A stretch of DNA of 64,000 bases from Kluyvera genomosp. 1. GTDB taxonomy: Bacteria > Pseudomonadota > Gammaproteobacteria > Enterobacterales > Enterobacteriaceae. The position numbers were made by a program, and so were the translations under genes. A model generated the notes under the pieces. The model searched no databases. It saw nothing but the letters and a program-made list of their open reading frames with translations, and was not told the DNA's origin. Below are positions 50,290 to 60,243 of the stretch, piece by piece (position 1 is the first letter of the stretch; each line of letters starts with the position of its first letter). The stretch spans positions 62,001 through 126,000 of the forward strand of contig NZ_LGHZ01000018.1 of assembly GCF_001266615.1 (NCBI RefSeq). Direction: 5' to 3'.

Positions 50290-50357
50290 CGCACCATGCG
50301 GGTGCATGATGCGTGTCACAAAGGCATTCTGTTAGAAAAATGCCTGACGCTGGTGCA
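50290..50357. promoter_or_regulatory. NtrC-binding sites upstream of glnK
   Basis: Site 1 (50290-50306) reads CGCACCATGCGGGTGCA, matching TGCACC-N5-GGTGCA over both halves with one change. Site 2 (50341-50357) reads TGCCTGACGCTGGTGCA, one strong half and one weak. They lie about 75-140 bp upstream of the sigma-54 -24 element, the enhancer position. Site 2 abuts the mdlB stop codon. Confidence 0.8.
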
Positions 50358-52136
50358 TTAGGCGGTCAATGCATCATCCTGAGCACTCGCAGCCAGCTCT
50401 TCACCGGCCAGCTGAAGTTGATACATCTGCCAGTAACGCCCTTTTGCTTCAAGCAGTTGCTGGTGAGAACCCTGCTCAACCGCCTGCCCGCGATGAAGCA
50501 CCATGATGGTATCAGCATCGACGATGGTCGACAGACGGTGGGCAATCACCACCAGCGTGGTGTGCTGACGCACGGCAGCCAGCGCCTGCTGAATCGCGCG
50601 CTCGGTGCCGGAGTCAATATTGGCCGTGGCCTCGTCAAGGATCAGTACCTGCGGGGTATCCACCAGCACGCGGGCCAGCGCCAGCAGCTGTTTTTGCCCG
50701 ACAGAAAGATTATTCCCCTGCTCCCCAAGATGTGTGTAAAGGCCATCGCTCATGCCCCGCACCATCTCCGCCAGCTGCACCGTTTCTAGCACCTGCCAAA
50801 CCTGCTCTTCGCTAATATCGCGCCCCAAGGTCACGTTGGCAAAGAATGAATCGGCCAGCACTACCGGATCTTGTTGCACCACCGCGATGCCCTCACGCAG
50901 CACCTGGTGACTCAGGGTTGGCAACGGACGGCCACCAAGACGAATTTCCCCCGAATTAGGCGGGTAATAACCCATCAACAGGCTGGCCAGCGTACTTTTG
51001 CCACTCCCGGTATGCCCCACTAGCGCGACAAAACTGCGCGCCGGGATCGACAGCGAGATGTTTTGCAGCACCATTTTGTCGTCACGGTAAGCAAAGGACA
51101 CGTCATCGATATCAATATCGCCGCTCGCCAGCGGCGCAATATCCTGGCCATACTGCTGACGTGGGCGATCCATCAACTCAAAGACGCGTTCACCGGCGAC
51201 TACTGCCTGTTGCAGCATTGATTGCTGAGTCGTCAGTTCAATCAACGGTTCATTGAGACGGCCTAGATAGCTAATAAAGGCATACAACACGCCGACCTCA
51301 ATAGAGCCTGTTGCACTAAAACCAAACAGCATCAGTAGGCCGCACAGCACCAGTGAAGAGAACAGGCTGAGCAGCGGACGCAGCAGGAAGCCGTCCAGCC
51401 GCAGCGTCTGCATACGCGCCAGATAATGCGAACGACTCACTTCACCAATCTGCTCCCCAAAGCGCACCTGCTGGCGGAACTGCTGGATAACGCTCATTCC
51501 GTTGATGACTTCATTAAAACCGTCGTTAATATCCGCCAGATAGGCCCGGACGCGGCGCACAATCGGCGTGCTATAGCGTTGATAGATAATCATCACCGTC
51601 ATCACCGCCGGGAAGATAGCCAGCGCCACCAGCGCCATGCGCCAGTCGAGGCTGAACATCGCCACCAACATTGCCCCAATCAGCGCTGCGCTGCGCAGCA
51701 CCGTTGCCACCACCGTCACATACAGATCGCGAATCACTTCAGTATCGTTGGTGACGCGGGAAATGAGCTGCCCCACCGGCTGGGTATCAAATTCGCTGAG
51801 CGGCTGGCGCAACGCGGCATCCATCACATCGATACGCAACTGCTGCACCACGCCTACGGCGGCGCGGTTAAACAGCAACGACTGGCTGTAATGCAACCCT
51901 GCGGCCAGCAGCTGCAAGCCAATATAAGCGGCAGCCAGTCCAACGACTTTTCCCCACGGCAGCACGTCTTTCGCCACCATATTGTCAATAAAATAGCTTA
52001 TCAGCAGCGGCCCGCTGACTTCTGCCGCCGCGGCGATCCACAGCATTAAAACGGCTATCGACAGTGGTTTGCGCCACGGTGAGCCATAGGCCAGCAGGCG
52101 TTTTAAGGTTGGCCACAGTTGCCCAAAACTACGCAT
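50358..52136 (-). CDS. mdlB: MdlB, ABC exporter half-transporter
   Basis: 592 residues (E. coli 593). A type I exporter membrane domain (about 25-310, six segments) and an ATPase domain (about 335-575) with Walker [10 protein letters not shown], signature LSVGQKQ and Walker [13 protein letters not shown]. It pairs with MdlA as a heterodimer of multidrug-exporter type; the substrate is unproven. The start at 52136 overlaps mdlA by eight bases. Confidence 0.95.
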   Translation of the reverse strand: MRSFGQLWPTLKRLLAYGSPWRKPLSIAVLMLWIAAAAEVSGPLLISYFIDNMVAKDVLPWGKVVGLAAAYIGLQLLAAGLHYSQSLLFNRAAVGVVQQLRIDVMDAALRQPLSEFDTQPVGQLISRVTNDTEVIRDLYVTVVATVLRSAALIGAMLVAMFSLDWRMALVALAIFPAVMTVMIIYQRYSTPIVRRVRAYLADINDGFNEVINGMSVIQQFRQQVRFGEQIGEVSRSHYLARMQTLRLDGFLLRPLLSLFSSLVLCGLLMLFGFSATGSIEVGVLYAFISYLGRLNEPLIELTTQQSMLQQAVVAGERVFELMDRPRQQYGQDIAPLASGDIDIDDVSFAYRDDKMVLQNISLSIPARSFVALVGHTGSGKSTLASLLMGYYPPNSGEIRLGGRPLPTLSHQVLREGIAVVQQDPVVLADSFFANVTLGRDISEEQVWQVLETVQLAEMVRGMSDGLYTHLGEQGNNLSVGQKQLLALARVLVDTPQVLILDEATANIDSGTERAIQQALAAVRQHTTLVVIAHRLSTIVDADTIMVLHRGQAVEQGSHQQLLEAKGRYWQMYQLQLAGEELAASAQDDALTA

Positions 52137-53904
52137 TGGCCACCTCCGTGTTCTCTTCTTCCGGCGCATCGTTCAATGCGGCTTCCAGTTGCTGATAGCG
52201 ATACATGTCGCGATACCAGCCTGACTGTGCCGCCAGCTGTTCATGCTGGCCACGCTGGGCGATATGCCCGTGCTGCATCACGATAATTTCGCTGGCGTCG
52301 AGCAGCGCCGACAAGCGGTGGGCACTGATGATAAGCGTCCGCCCTTCCCCCCACTGGCGCAGGTTATGCAGAATTTGATGCTCGGTGCGACCATCGACCG
52401 CCGACAGCGCATCGTCGAGGATCAGGATTTCTGCATCCAGCAGCAGCGCACGGGCAATCGAGATACGTTGTTTTTGTCCGCCTGAGAGCATCACTCCACG
52501 CTCGCCAACTTCCGTTTCATAACCCTGCGGCAGACGCAGAATATCGTCATGAACGCAGGCCAGCCGCGCCGCCTGTTCAATTTCTTCCTGCGTGGCACTC
52601 GGGCAGCCGAGCGCAATGTTGCTGGCCACCGTGTCAGAAAACAGGAACGGGGTCTGGCTCACCACCGCCAGGCGGCTACGCCAGGCATCCAGCTGCAGCT
52701 GGCGCAGCGGAATGTTGTGGAAGCGAATATCGCCTTCATCGACGTCAAAATGGCGTTGAATCAGCGAGAGAATGGTCGATTTCCCCGATCCGGTTGGCCC
52801 GCAGATACCGAGCATATTTCCCGGTTTCAGAGTGACATCAACATCGGTCAGCGTCGGTTTATCCGTTTTTGGGTAGCTAAAGCGACGAATGGCCAGCGCC
52901 AGCGTACCGCGTCCTTCAGGCACGGTCTGAGTCCCGTCATCCACCACAGGCGCTTCCGCCAGCAGCGTGCGGATACGGCTATAAGCAGCGCTGCCGCGCT
53001 CGACGATGTTAAACATCCACGCCAACGCCAGCATTGGCCAAATCATCAGCCCTAAATACATCATAAAGCTGGTTAACTGACCGAGCGTTAGCGCTTCCTG
53101 CATCACCATCCAGCTGCCGCCGGCAATCGCCAGCAGGTTCGCCATCCCGACGGCAATATAGATAGTCGGATCGAAACGCGCGTCAATGCGCGCCACGCGC
53201 ATGTTTTTAATCCCGGTGTCCGCCGCATCAGCAGCAAACTGTGCAGACTGACGGTCTTCAAGGCCAAACGCCTTGATCATGCGGATACTGGTCAGGCTCT
53301 CCTGAGTACGATCGTTAAGGCTGGAGAATGCCGCCTGCGCCAGCTTAAAGCGCTCGTGCAGCAGATTACCGTAGCGATGAATCACCAGCGCCATAATCGG
53401 CATCGGTACCAGCGCCAGCAGCGTCAGCTGCCAGCTTATCTGCGTCGACATCACAATCAACACCGCACAGCCCATCACCAGCGAGTCCACCAGCGTCAGC
53501 ACCCCTTCGCCAGCGGCAAACACCACGCGGTCCACATCGTTGGTGGCGCGCGCCATCAGATCGCCGGTGCGGTGGCGAAGATAAAATTCAGGATGCTGGC
53601 GGCTGAGTTGGCGGTAGAAATCTTCCCGCAGTTCAACTGCGAGCTGATAGGACGCCCCAAACAACAGCACGCGCCAGACGTAGCGCAGCAGGTAAACCAC
53701 CACGGCAATCAGAACCATAGTGCCAACCCACATCATCAGCTTCCCAGCGGTGAAGTGGTGCTGAGTGACGCCATCAACCACAATACCCACCACCTTCGGC
53801 GGGATAAGCTGCAGGATAGCAATGATAATGAGCAGGGAAACTGCGCCGAGATAGCGACGCCATTCCCGACGGAAGTACCAGCTTAATTGAGCAAATAATC
53901 GCAC
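52129..53904 (-). CDS. mdlA: MdlA, ABC exporter half-transporter
   Basis: 591 residues (E. coli 590). The membrane domain has six segments (about 15-300), followed by the ATPase with Walker [10 protein letters not shown], signature LSGGQKQRI and Walker [13 protein letters not shown], where the catalytic Glu is replaced by Asp. That makes it the degenerate-site partner, with MdlB supplying the Glu. Start codon is GTG at 53904. It follows decR on the same strand by 27 bp. Confidence 0.95.
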   Translation of the reverse strand: MRLFAQLSWYFRREWRRYLGAVSLLIIIAILQLIPPKVVGIVVDGVTQHHFTAGKLMMWVGTMVLIAVVVYLLRYVWRVLLFGASYQLAVELREDFYRQLSRQHPEFYLRHRTGDLMARATNDVDRVVFAAGEGVLTLVDSLVMGCAVLIVMSTQISWQLTLLALVPMPIMALVIHRYGNLLHERFKLAQAAFSSLNDRTQESLTSIRMIKAFGLEDRQSAQFAADAADTGIKNMRVARIDARFDPTIYIAVGMANLLAIAGGSWMVMQEALTLGQLTSFMMYLGLMIWPMLALAWMFNIVERGSAAYSRIRTLLAEAPVVDDGTQTVPEGRGTLALAIRRFSYPKTDKPTLTDVDVTLKPGNMLGICGPTGSGKSTILSLIQRHFDVDEGDIRFHNIPLRQLQLDAWRSRLAVVSQTPFLFSDTVASNIALGCPSATQEEIEQAARLACVHDDILRLPQGYETEVGERGVMLSGGQKQRISIARALLLDAEILILDDALSAVDGRTEHQILHNLRQWGEGRTLIISAHRLSALLDASEIIVMQHGHIAQRGQHEQLAAQSGWYRDMYRYQQLEAALNDAPEEENTEVANA

Positions 53905-53931
53905 GCGGTAAAATTCCAGAGATAAAGTGTG

Positions 53932-54390
53932 TTATCCGATGGGGAGAGCGGTAGTGGATTTGATCTGTTCCATCGCAAAGCTCGAGGTGACGTCCGACAG
54001 TCCAGGAACGCGGTTCACCAGGCTTTTATAAAAATCATCGTAGCGCTTCATGTCAGCCACCTGAACGCGCATCAGGTAGTCATATTCCCCGGCCATGCGC
54101 CAAAAACCGAGGACTTCAGGCATTTTCGTCACTTCGCTGACAAAGAGACTGTACCATTCGCTGCTGTGGTGCTGGGTCTTAATCAGCACGAAAGCCGTCA
54201 GCCCAAGCCCCAGCTTTTCCGCATCAAGCAGCGCGACGCGCCCAATCAAAACGCCATCGTCTTCGAGACGTTTGAGCCGTTTCCAGCACGGTGTGGTGGT
54301 CAGATTAACGGCATCGGCGAGCGCCTGCAAAGAGAGCGTGCAGTCATTCTGCAGAAGCGAGAGCAGCTTTCGGTCAATTTTATCTAGCAT
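53932..54390 (-). CDS. decR: DecR (YbaO), Lrp/AsnC-family cysteine-responsive regulator
   Basis: 152 residues, equal to E. coli DecR. The N-terminal AsnC-type helix-turn-helix ([41 protein letters not shown]) is followed by a RAM effector domain (about 70-150, [13 protein letters not shown]). In E. coli it activates the cyuPA cysteine detoxification genes when cysteine is high. The start at 54390 matches E. coli. Here it is divergent from a cysteine desulfhydrase-like gene, which is a likely direct target. Confidence 0.95.
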   Translation of the reverse strand: MLDKIDRKLLSLLQNDCTLSLQALADAVNLTTTPCWKRLKRLEDDGVLIGRVALLDAEKLGLGLTAFVLIKTQHHSSEWYSLFVSEVTKMPEVLGFWRMAGEYDYLMRVQVADMKRYDDFYKSLVNRVPGLSDVTSSFAMEQIKSTTALPIG

Positions 54391-54505
54391 ATGGGCCACC
54401 GGGAGAAAATATTTCTCCCTTCATTCTATTTTAAAGGCCAGATGGCAACAATTTTTTCTGTGCTTTTCGCTATGCTGGGCACAAAATGACAAACGGATAA
54501 ACACG

Positions 54506-55555
54506 ATGAATAGCACCTGGGTCAAAAACGCCATTAGCGAAATTAACGCCGATTATCAACGCAGCGCCGATACGCATTTGATTCGTCTGGCGCTACCTGC
54601 TTTTCCCGGCATTCAGCTGTATCTCAAAGATGAAAGCACCCATCCGACCGGCAGCCTGAAGCACCGTCTGGCGCGCTCGCTGTTCTTGTACGGTCTGTGC
54701 AACGGCTGGATAAAAGAAGGCACCACCATTATTGAATCATCATCCGGTTCAACGGCGGTATCAGAAGCCTATTTCGCCCGCCTGCTTGGGCTGCCATTCA
54801 TCGCCGTTATGCCTTCCTGCACCGCAAAACGAAAAATCGAACAGATTGAGTTTTACGGCGGCCGCTGCCATTTCGTGGAGAGCGCCTGTGAAATTTATGC
54901 TGCGTCGGAAAAACTGGCCCGTGAGCTGAACGGCCACTATATGGACCAGTTCACCTATGCCGAGCGCGCCACCGACTGGCGCGGTAACAACAACATCGCC
55001 GACAGTATTTTCCGCCAAATGTCTCACGAACCCAATCCGGTTCCGGCCTGGATAGTGATGAGTGCGGGTACTGGCGGCACCTCCGCCACCATTGGTCGCT
55101 ATATTCGTTGCCAGGGCTATGAAACGCAGCTGATGGTAGTCGATCCTGAAAACTCGGTGTTTATGGATTACTGGCAGCAGCGCGACGCCAGCCTTCGCGG
55201 CACCGTAGGTAGCAAAATTGAAGGAATCGGTCGCCCTCGCGTCGAACCGTCGTTCATTCCGGATGTGGTGGATAGCATGATGCGCGTACCGGATGCCGCG
55301 AGCGTCGCCACCGCCCAGTGGCTGGAGACCCAGTTGGGTCGTAAGGTCGGTGCGTCCACCGGGACCAATATGTGGGGCGCACTGCAGCTCGCCGCGCAAA
55401 TGCGCGCCGAGGGCAAAACGGGGGCGATTGTGACGCTGCTGTGCGACAGCGGCGAGCGCTATCTCGATACCTATTACAATCCACAGTGGGTGGCCGCGAA
55501 CATTGGCGACGTAATGCCATGGCAGCATCAGATTCAGCAGCTCATCGGGCAATAA
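54506..55555 (+). CDS. PLP-dependent cysteine synthase/desulfhydrase-like enzyme
   Basis: 349 residues, beginning [13 protein letters not shown]. It belongs to the cysteine synthase (fold type II PLP) family. The PLP-lysine is in [18 protein letters not shown] (about residue 52), the substrate loop in [17 protein letters not shown], and the phosphate-binding loop in [16 protein letters not shown]. From memory, a homologue divergent from the decR/ybaO orthologue in Pantoea ananatis acts as a cysteine desulfhydrase in cysteine resistance, so a desulfhydrase role is the leading idea. Absent here in K-12. The start at 54506 is preferred over the long upstream frame, which runs antisense through decR. 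Confidence 0.82.
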   Translation: MNSTWVKNAISEINADYQRSADTHLIRLALPAFPGIQLYLKDESTHPTGSLKHRLARSLFLYGLCNGWIKEGTTIIESSSGSTAVSEAYFARLLGLPFIAVMPSCTAKRKIEQIEFYGGRCHFVESACEIYAASEKLARELNGHYMDQFTYAERATDWRGNNNIADSIFRQMSHEPNPVPAWIVMSAGTGGTSATIGRYIRCQGYETQLMVVDPENSVFMDYWQQRDASLRGTVGSKIEGIGRPRVEPSFIPDVVDSMMRVPDAASVATAQWLETQLGRKVGASTGTNMWGALQLAAQMRAEGKTGAIVTLLCDSGERYLDTYYNPQWVAANIGDVMPWQHQIQQLIGQ

Positions 55556-55559
55556 AAAA

Positions 55560-55584
55560 AGCCAGGCATCATTTGAGCCTGGCT
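55560..55584. terminator. Terminator between the desulfhydrase-like gene and cof
   Basis: The stem AGCCAGGC/GCCTGGCT with the loop ATCATTTGA. The A-run on its left is a U-tract on the minus strand, so it serves cof best. Confidence 0.85.
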
Positions 55585-55599
55585 TGCTGGAAATTTTCT

Positions 55600-56418
55600 C
55601 TATTCGGGGGAATAAGGAAGATTCGGTGTATCCAGCCAATGCATTAAATAGTGGGAAACCGCCTGACTGGTGCAGTTTCCGATAACCGGCAGATGGGGCA
55701 ATGCGGCTTTCAGTTGCCCCATCGCGTTGCCCATAATGACTCCACGCCCCACCAGCCCCAGCATTTCACGGTCGTTCATCGCGTCACCAAAGGCCATGCA
55801 TTCATCCATTCCAACGCCGATATGGTTACCCAGCACCGACAGCGCAGCGCCTTTATTGCTATCCGGGGGCAGCACTTCCAAACAATCAACCGCCGAGAAA
55901 CAGATGTTGGCGCGCTTATCCAATGCCTCCACCAGTTGAATTCGCAGGCGGCAGAGATCGTCGTGATCGCCGCAGAAACAGATTTTAGTTACCTGATGCG
56001 CCGGGATCCGTCGCAGATCGCGCAGCTGGTAGCGAAAACCGCTGTAGACATGCGCCTGCAGCATTTCGGGAATTTCACGCCCGGTAAACCAGCCGTTATC
56101 GTTAAAGACATGAACACTGGCCTGGGTATCCCAGTGACTATGCAGCACCTGTTCGGCAACATCCGGGGAGAGATCGCTGCGATGCATCACTTCGCCCTGC
56201 TGCGAATGTAGACGCGTGCCGTTGCCGGTAATGAGATAGGCGTTCAGCGACAGCGATTCAATCAGCGGACGCATTTCCAGGACGTGGCGCCCGGTGGCAA
56301 AAGTCAGCGTAATATCGCGTTCGCGCAGCCGTTTAAGCGCCGCAATGGTTCTCTCACCCAAACGATGGTTAGGCATCAGAAGGGTGCCATCCATATCAAA
56401 CGCTGCCAGTCTTGCCAT
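55600..56418 (-). CDS. cof: Cof, HAD-family HMP-pyrophosphate phosphatase
   Basis: 272 residues, equal to E. coli Cof. HAD motif I is DMDGTLL (about 8-14), motif II is FATGRH, and motif IV is [12 protein letters not shown] near residue 210, with a type IIB cap domain in between. E. coli Cof hydrolyses 4-amino-2-methyl-5-hydroxymethylpyrimidine pyrophosphate and other sugar phosphates, including PLP. Cytosolic. Divergent from ybaE. Confidence 0.95.
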   Translation of the reverse strand: MARLAAFDMDGTLLMPNHRLGERTIAALKRLRERDITLTFATGRHVLEMRPLIESLSLNAYLITGNGTRLHSQQGEVMHRSDLSPDVAEQVLHSHWDTQASVHVFNDNGWFTGREIPEMLQAHVYSGFRYQLRDLRRIPAHQVTKICFCGDHDDLCRLRIQLVEALDKRANICFSAVDCLEVLPPDSNKGAALSVLGNHIGVGMDECMAFGDAMNDREMLGLVGRGVIMGNAMGQLKAALPHLPVIGNCTSQAVSHYLMHWLDTPNLPYSPE

Positions 56419-56517
56419 TATTTATCCCACCTGTGATCGCTCTCTCTTGCCACCCAGTATCCGCTGGGATATACGGAAGTAATACTGAATACTTCACATT
56501 TATTGTTCCGGGTTTCT

Positions 56518-58218
56518 ATGCGTCTGTTAAATCGTTTAAACCAGTTTCAGCGTCTGTGGCAGCCTTCGCAGGGTGAAACGCAGCGGGTCACCATCGCCGA
56601 GTTGGCTGCCCTCTGTTTTTGCAGCGAGCGGCATATCCGTACGCTGTTACGTCAGGCGCAGGACGCGCGGTGGCTTAGCTGGCAGGCGCAGTCCGGGCGA
56701 GGCAAACGAGGGACCCTGACGTTTCACACCACGCCGGAGACGCTGCGCAACGAGATGATGGAAACGGCGCTAGAACGCGGACAGCAGCATAACGCGCTGG
56801 AGCTGGCACAAATTGCACCGGTGGAGCTGCGGGCACTGCTACATCCATTTCTCGGGGGTCAGTGGCAAAACAACACGCCGACGCTGCGAATCCCCTACTA
56901 CCGCCGCCTTGAGCCGCTGCAGCCTGGTTTTCTCGCCGGGCGCGCCGAGCAGCATCTGGCCGGGCAAATATACTCTGGGTTGACCCGTTTTAATCATGAT
57001 GCCTCGCAGCCGCGCGGCGACCTGGCGCACCATTGGTCAGTCTCGCCAGACGGCCTATGCTGGCAATTTTACATTCGTTCCACGCTGCACTGGCACAACG
57101 GTGATGCGGTAGAGACCGATCAACTGCGTCGCCGGCTGCTCATGCTGCTGATGCTCCCTGAACTGGCAAGGTTATTCTCCAGCGTCAAGGACATTAGCCA
57201 GACGCATCCACAGTGCCTGACCTTTACTCTGCACCGGCCGGACTATTGGCTCGCACACCGGTTAGCGAGCTATTGTAGCGTGCTGGCACATCCGGATGAG
57301 CCAGAACAAGGTACCGGCCCGTTCATGTACAAAATCTTCGAACCGGAACTGGTACGCATTGAAAGTCATCATCGTTACCATCTTGGCCACCCGCTGCTGC
57401 AGGCGATTGAATACTGGATCACGCCACAACTATTTGAACAAGGTTTAGGCACCAGCTGCCAGCATCCAGTGCAAATCGCGATTGGAAAACCAGAAGAACT
57501 GGGGGAACTGCGGCTGGTGAGCCACAGTATCAGCCTGGGCTTTTGCTATTTGGCGCTGCGCCAGAGCCCACGGCTCAGCATGGCGCAGGCGCAGCGGGTA
57601 ATGACGCTTATTCATCGTTCCGGGCTACTGCAAAGCCTTCCGCTGGGTGAAAATCTAATTACGCCCAGCGAGGAGATGCTGCCGGGCTGGGCGATTCCAC
57701 TCGCCCAGGATGACCCTGACGTTGCGCTGCCGCCCCAGCTTACGCTTATCTATCATCTCCCCGTCGAACTGCACACCATGGCCGAGCAGTTAAAAAACGC
57801 GCTGGCCCAGCTTGGCTGCGAACTGACAGTCATTTTCTACGATGCTAAAAGCTGGAACGGCTGCACGGACTTGCCGCAGGCGGACCTGTTTATGGGTGAC
57901 CGTTTAATTGGTGAAATGCCCGAGTACGCGCTGGAGCAGTGGTTACGCTGCGATGCCCTGTGGCCTGCGCTGTTTACCGATGAACAGGCGCAACGCGTCC
58001 AACACTCTCTGGATGAAGCCCAAGCGCAGCCAGACGATTCGCTGCGCATTGCTGCGCTCAAACGTATTTTTACCCGTCTGATGAATGACGCCATTCTGAC
58101 GCCGCTGTTTAACTATCAATATCAGGTCAGCGCGCCGCCAGGCGTTAACGGTATTCGCCTGAACGCCCGAGGCTGGTTCGATTTCTCCGAAGCCTGGTTG
58201 CCGCCGGGTACGCGGTGA
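56518..58218 (+). CDS. ybaE: YbaE, SgrR-like regulator with solute-binding domain
   Basis: 566 residues, equal to E. coli YbaE. An N-terminal winged-helix domain (about 1-85: TIAELAALCFCSERHIRTLLRQAQDARWLSWQ) is fused to an ABC-type periplasmic-binding-protein domain (about 120-500) of the peptide/nickel-binding class, used as an intracellular ligand sensor as in SgrR. Ligand and targets are unknown. The start ATG 56518 matches E. coli; an in-frame ATG at 56503 adds five residues. Confidence 0.92.
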   Translation: MRLLNRLNQFQRLWQPSQGETQRVTIAELAALCFCSERHIRTLLRQAQDARWLSWQAQSGRGKRGTLTFHTTPETLRNEMMETALERGQQHNALELAQIAPVELRALLHPFLGGQWQNNTPTLRIPYYRRLEPLQPGFLAGRAEQHLAGQIYSGLTRFNHDASQPRGDLAHHWSVSPDGLCWQFYIRSTLHWHNGDAVETDQLRRRLLMLLMLPELARLFSSVKDISQTHPQCLTFTLHRPDYWLAHRLASYCSVLAHPDEPEQGTGPFMYKIFEPELVRIESHHRYHLGHPLLQAIEYWITPQLFEQGLGTSCQHPVQIAIGKPEELGELRLVSHSISLGFCYLALRQSPRLSMAQAQRVMTLIHRSGLLQSLPLGENLITPSEEMLPGWAIPLAQDDPDVALPPQLTLIYHLPVELHTMAEQLKNALAQLGCELTVIFYDAKSWNGCTDLPQADLFMGDRLIGEMPEYALEQWLRCDALWPALFTDEQAQRVQHSLDEAQAQPDDSLRIAALKRIFTRLMNDAILTPLFNYQYQVSAPPGVNGIRLNARGWFDFSEAWLPPGTR

Positions 58219-58285
58219 AGAAGCTGGTCGCCGCGACGCACAGGCGTTACCATAGCGGCTTTGAGAACCACAGACAGGAAATGCC

Positions 58286-58981
58286 ATGAAACGTGCCGTT
58301 GTCGTCTTTAGCGGTGGACAAGATTCCACTACATGCCTGGTGCAGGCCCTGCATCAATATGATGAAGTTCACTGCGTCACGTTTGATTATGGCCAGCGCC
58401 ATCGCGCCGAGATTGACGTAGCCCGCGAACTGGCGCTTACCCTCGGCGCACGTGCGCATAAAGTTCTGGATGTCACTTTATTAAACGAACTGGCGGTTAG
58501 CAGCCTGACTCGCGACAGCATTCCGGTTCCCGATTACGAGCCCGATGCCAACGGTATCCCTAATACCTTCGTGCCAGGACGCAATATTCTGTTCCTGACG
58601 CTGGCGGCCATTTATGCCTACCAGGTGAAGGCCGAAGCGGTTATTACCGGCGTATGTGAAACCGACTTTTCCGGATACCCGGACTGCCGCGATGAGTTCG
58701 TCAAAGCGCTTAATCATGCAGTAAGCCTAGGAATGGCAAAAGATATTCGTTTTGAAACGCCGCTGATGTGGCTGGATAAAGCGCAGACCTGGGCGCTGGC
58801 GGACTACTGGGATAAACTGGACCTGGTACGTACCGAAACGCTGACCTGCTATAACGGTGTTAAAGGCGACGGGTGTGGGCACTGTGCAGCCTGTAGCCTG
58901 CGCGCCAATGGCCTTAACCATTATCTGGCGGATAAACCCGGCGTGATGGCAGCCATGAAGCAGAAAACCGGACTCAAATAA
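58286..58981 (+). CDS. queC: QueC, 7-cyano-7-deazaguanine synthase
   Basis: 231 residues, equal to E. coli QueC. An ATP pyrophosphatase fold with the PP-loop [13 protein letters not shown] at residues 5-17, and a C-terminal zinc site C-x7-CGHCAAC ([19 protein letters not shown]). It makes preQ0 from 7-carboxy-7-deazaguanine for queuosine tRNA modification. Its start lies 67 bp after ybaE. Confidence 0.97.
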   Translation: MKRAVVVFSGGQDSTTCLVQALHQYDEVHCVTFDYGQRHRAEIDVARELALTLGARAHKVLDVTLLNELAVSSLTRDSIPVPDYEPDANGIPNTFVPGRNILFLTLAAIYAYQVKAEAVITGVCETDFSGYPDCRDEFVKALNHAVSLGMAKDIRFETPLMWLDKAQTWALADYWDKLDLVRTETLTCYNGVKGDGCGHCAACSLRANGLNHYLADKPGVMAAMKQKTGLK

Positions 58982-59050
58982 GCCTGAGGATGTTCCGGAT
59001 GGCGTTAGCACCGAACCCGGAAGATATGCCGTAAAGTGGTTCAGCCAAAA

Positions 59051-59077
59051 GCCCGGGCGAACGTGGGAAGCCCGGGC
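59051..59077. terminator. Hairpin between queC and fadM
   Basis: GCCCGGGC at 59051-59058 and again at 59070-59077 can pair; on the minus strand it is followed by TTTTGG. It could end fadM and queC transcription. Confidence 0.65.
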
Positions 59078-59084
59078 AGGCCAA

Positions 59085-59483
59085 TCACTCGACCATCGCC
59101 TCAAGATGGTCACGCAACTCCCCTTCCAGCGCCAGCGCTTTCTGCGTCTTCAGGTCGATGCAGACAAAGGTGATCAGCGCATCCGCCACGACCTGCCCTT
59201 CGGGCTCCAGCGTCACCACCTGGCTTAGCACACCGCTTTTGCCATTCAGTTGCTGCACTTGACTGGTCACCGTCAGCAGATCGCCTAATACTGCAGGACG
59301 GCGATAGTTAATATTAATATTCACCACCACAAAGGCGATGTGGTTTGCGCTCATCCACTGGAAACCTGCACTGCTCTCCAGCCCCTCCCAGCGGGCTTCT
59401 TCGAGAAACTCAAGATAGCGAGCGTTGTTGACGTGTTGGTAAACGTCCATGTGGTAACCGCGAACTTTAATTTGTGTCTGCAT
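59085..59483 (-). CDS. fadM: FadM (YbaW), long-chain acyl-CoA thioesterase III
   Basis: 132 residues, equal to E. coli FadM. A single hotdog fold with the 4-hydroxybenzoyl-CoA thioesterase motif YHMDVYQHVNNARYLEFLEEAR (catalytic Asp near residue 13). It hydrolyses 3,5-tetradecadienoyl-CoA, a beta-oxidation by-product of oleate. In E. coli it is FadR- and PhoB-regulated; no confident FadR box was identified here. Confidence 0.96.
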   Translation of the reverse strand: MQTQIKVRGYHMDVYQHVNNARYLEFLEEARWEGLESSAGFQWMSANHIAFVVVNININYRRPAVLGDLLTVTSQVQQLNGKSGVLSQVVTLEPEGQVVADALITFVCIDLKTQKALALEGELRDHLEAMVE

Positions 59484-59504
59484 AGCGCCATAGCCTTATT
59501 ATTT

Positions 59505-59631
59505 TATACACGTTATCTTTCAAGCTGCCTTCGCGTTAGCTGCGTTCGTTCACCCGAATCACTAGCTTGAGTAGCTCATCGGAATTCACTCTCTTGCCGC
59601 CTTGATGCAACTTGAATGATTTTGTGTAGAT
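59505..59631. repeat. ERIC element, degenerate copy (127 bp)
   Basis: Starts TATACACGTTATCTTTCAAG and ends AACTTGAATGATTTTGTGTA, with the ERIC-like centre ACTAGCTTGAGTAGCTCATC. Same length as the copy at 47337 but in the opposite orientation and more diverged. It fills most of the fadM-ybaV gap. Confidence 0.88.
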
Positions 59632-59646
59632 ATTTTAAATAGAGTC

Positions 59647-59673
59647 AGAGGTCACACCACTGGTATGACCTCT
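59647..59673 (-). terminator. Hairpin downstream of ybaV
   Basis: The stem AGAGGTCA/TGACCTCT with an 11-base loop (59647-59654/59666-59673), 45 bases after the ybaV stop. No strong U-tract on the minus strand; CTTTAG follows on the plus side. Confidence 0.5.
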
Positions 59674-59717
59674 TTAGTCTGGCAAATTTTCAGGCGAGTG
59701 CAAACACTCTGGATAAA

Positions 59718-60215
<498 letters not shown>

Positions 60216-60243
60216 TTACAATTAAATGCGAGGTGAGTTCAGA

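Noticed and set aside
54095-54505. An N-terminal extension of the desulfhydrase-like protein
   Set aside because: The extra 137 residues run antisense through decR and do not belong to the PLP enzyme family.
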